A DNA stretch of 6,793 nt, from NCBI GenBank assembly GCA_025455245.1, contig JALOMX010000165.1, positions 1 through 6,793 of the forward strand, read 5' to 3'. The stretch comes from Chitinophagaceae bacterium. Its GTDB lineage: Bacteria > Bacteroidota > Bacteroidia > Chitinophagales > Chitinophagaceae. Numbering within the stretch: the first letter of the stretch is position 1; each line of letters opens with the position of its first letter. The position numbers and the translations under genes were made by a program. The notes under the pieces were generated by a model, which worked only from the letters and a program-made list of their open reading frames with translations, was not told the origin of the DNA and made no database searches. Positions 5,560 to 6,793 of the stretch are shown in pieces.

Positions 5560-6793
5560 ATGTCCTCCCCCACCATCCAACGTCAATTCTTCAACCCAGG
5601 ATACTGACAACCGAACAGTGGGGGCTTACCCGCGTGATATCCGAGGCGGCCGTTCTGTTGGCCAACCTTGCCACATTCGGCGCCATGCCGGTCAATGCCA
5701 AGTTTTTCCCATTTTACAAGCGCTACCTGCCCAAAGAAAAAATTGACCTTCCGGCCATCACCGGTTCTGTTTTTCTGATAGGGCTCGTTTTTACCCTTAC
5801 CATGCTTTTCTTACTGAAGCCATGGATCATCCAGGTTTTTGGCAGAAACAATACACTTTTTGAACCTTATTACTATACCCTGGTCCTTTTCCTCATCTTT
5901 CAGGGCACCTTTCTTTACATGGAGTTGTTTGCATGGTTTGCCGGAAGAACCATTTTAGCCAATACGCTGAAAGAATTGCTGTTCAGGGTTTTAACCACCG
6001 TAGCGCTTTTACTCTTAGCCTTTAAGCTCATCAATTTCGATGGCTTTATGCTGTTTTTCGGGTTGCTGTATTTACCGCTTGCGGGCATTTTGATTTACTT
6101 AGTCAGAAAAAGCGGGGGCTTTCCCATTCACTTTTCCATCAGCAAGGTTACCCGGCGGTTTAAAAGAATTATGGTAAGCCTCGGATCTTTTGTGTTTCTC
6201 ACCAACCTTAGCCAGATTGCGTTCATTGTTTGCGATACGCTTTTTCTGGCGGGCATGTACAACCTCGGACAGGCGGGCATTTACGCAGTGGCGCAGTATT
6301 TCAGCCAGGTGCTCGAAGTACCCATGAGGAGCATGCAAACCAGCAGTGTTCCCCTCATCAGCGAATACTGGCGGGCCAAAAACATGACCGGGTTGCAAAG
6401 CGTGTACCGGAAAAGTTGTATTAACCTGTTGGTGGGTGGAATGGGGCTTGGCGGGCTCATCCTCATCAATCTGCATAACATCGAACGTTTTTTCCCACCG
6501 GATTACAGCCTGATGATTGCCCCCATTGCACTGTTGGTCGTGGCACGCTGGATAAACCTCGGTACCGGGCTCAATACCATCATTATCCAACTAAGCACAT
6601 GGTGGCGGTTCGATTTTGCCAGCACACTCATTTATTCCATTATCGGCATACCGCTCAACTATTTTCTCATCAGGAACTACGGAATGATGGGCGCAGCCAT
6701 GGCCACCATCATCGCCATGACATTGTATAACGGGCTGAGGTTTGGGTTTCTTTACGTTAAGTACGGACTGCAGCCTTTTACCTGGCGTAATGC
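5560..6793 (+). CDS. Wzx-type polysaccharide flippase, disrupted near its N-terminus, 3' partial
   Basis: A MOP-superfamily (PST/Wzx) membrane protein expected to flip lipid-linked glycan units across the inner membrane. The frame containing RILTTEQWGLTRVISEAA (from about 5598) stays open to the right edge. It encodes roughly ten or eleven hydrophobic helices, for example near 5646-5715, 5757-5840, 5867-5940, 5977-6105, 6169-6267 and 6616-6752. Some 80-100 C-terminal residues are missing. The promoter-linked ATG at 5560 starts MSSPTIQRQ, the usual beginning of Bacteroidota flippases, but that frame stops at TGA 5605-5607. The conserved part lies in another frame, and the first transmembrane helix expected between IQRQ and PRILT is absent. 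An uninterrupted frame could start at ATG 5508-5510, but its first 30 residues look neither homologous nor membrane-spanning. Either the gene is a recent pseudogene or the sequence has a local error. Sampled GC is about 48 percent, the highest in the window. Confidence 0.85.

Noticed and set aside
5552..5746. Short plus-strand frame over the flippase 5' end
   Set aside because: It is in neither the MSSPTIQRQ frame nor the RILTTEQWGLTR frame, has Pro/Arg-rich content and looks like a by-product of the frame disruption.
6099..6590. A 163-codon minus-strand open frame opposite the flippase
   Set aside because: It is antisense to a clear membrane-protein frame, has low-complexity polar composition rich in His and Gln, and resembles no known family; a shadow frame.
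1..6793. CRISPR arrays, tRNA or rRNA genes, insertion sequences, toxin-antitoxin or phage genes
   Set aside because: No repeated spacer pattern, cloverleaf-like sequence, transposase motif or terminal inverted repeats were seen; nearly all bases are explained by polysaccharide genes.

Overview
The window looks like part of a surface-polysaccharide (O-antigen, capsule or exopolysaccharide) biosynthesis locus from a member of the Bacteroidota, most likely near Chitinophagaceae or Sphingobacteriales. This rests on the protein families, on two divergent TAnnTTTG -7 promoter elements of the Bacteroidota type (5499-5506 on minus, 5547-5554 on plus), and on Shine-Dalgarno-like sequence being absent before most genes. 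No database search was possible, so the taxonomy is inference.

Layout. Bases 2-586 (+) are the C-terminal part of a family 2 glycosyltransferase whose start lies off the left edge. Its stop codon directly abuts the stop codon of a convergent five-gene minus-strand block (587 to about 5500). In transcription order the block encodes a NovU/TylC3-like SAM methyltransferase (4236-5501), an FkbM-family methyltransferase (3507-4217), a short GDP-mannose 4,6-dehydratase-like SDR (2635-3510), a GT-B (GT4-like) glycosyltransferase (1526-2629) and a GT2 glycosyltransferase (587-1525). The junctions are 18, -4, 5 and 0 bases, so this is almost certainly one translationally coupled operon. Its only visible promoter lies in the 5502-5559 gap. 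From 5560 to the right edge a Wzx-type flippase runs on the plus strand. It is open at its 3' end and appears damaged at its 5' end.

How the genes could work together (inference). The SDR and the first methyltransferase would make or alter a nucleotide-linked sugar. The FkbM protein would methylate a hydroxyl on the glycan or precursor. The three glycosyltransferases would add residues to a lipid-linked repeat, and the flippase would move it across the inner membrane.

The most notable points are molecular oddities. The flippase seems to have lost its first transmembrane helix and its reading frame just after the start. The SDR keeps the GMD fold signatures but has lost the catalytic Glu and has Arg for the YxxxK lysine. 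The first methyltransferase has Ser at two of the four expected zinc-ligand Cys positions. Two adjacent methyltransferase genes lack an ATG start. The GT4-like gene is much more AT-rich than its neighbours. No RNA gene, CRISPR array, insertion sequence or attachment site was seen, and no gene-free stretch exceeds about 60 bases.
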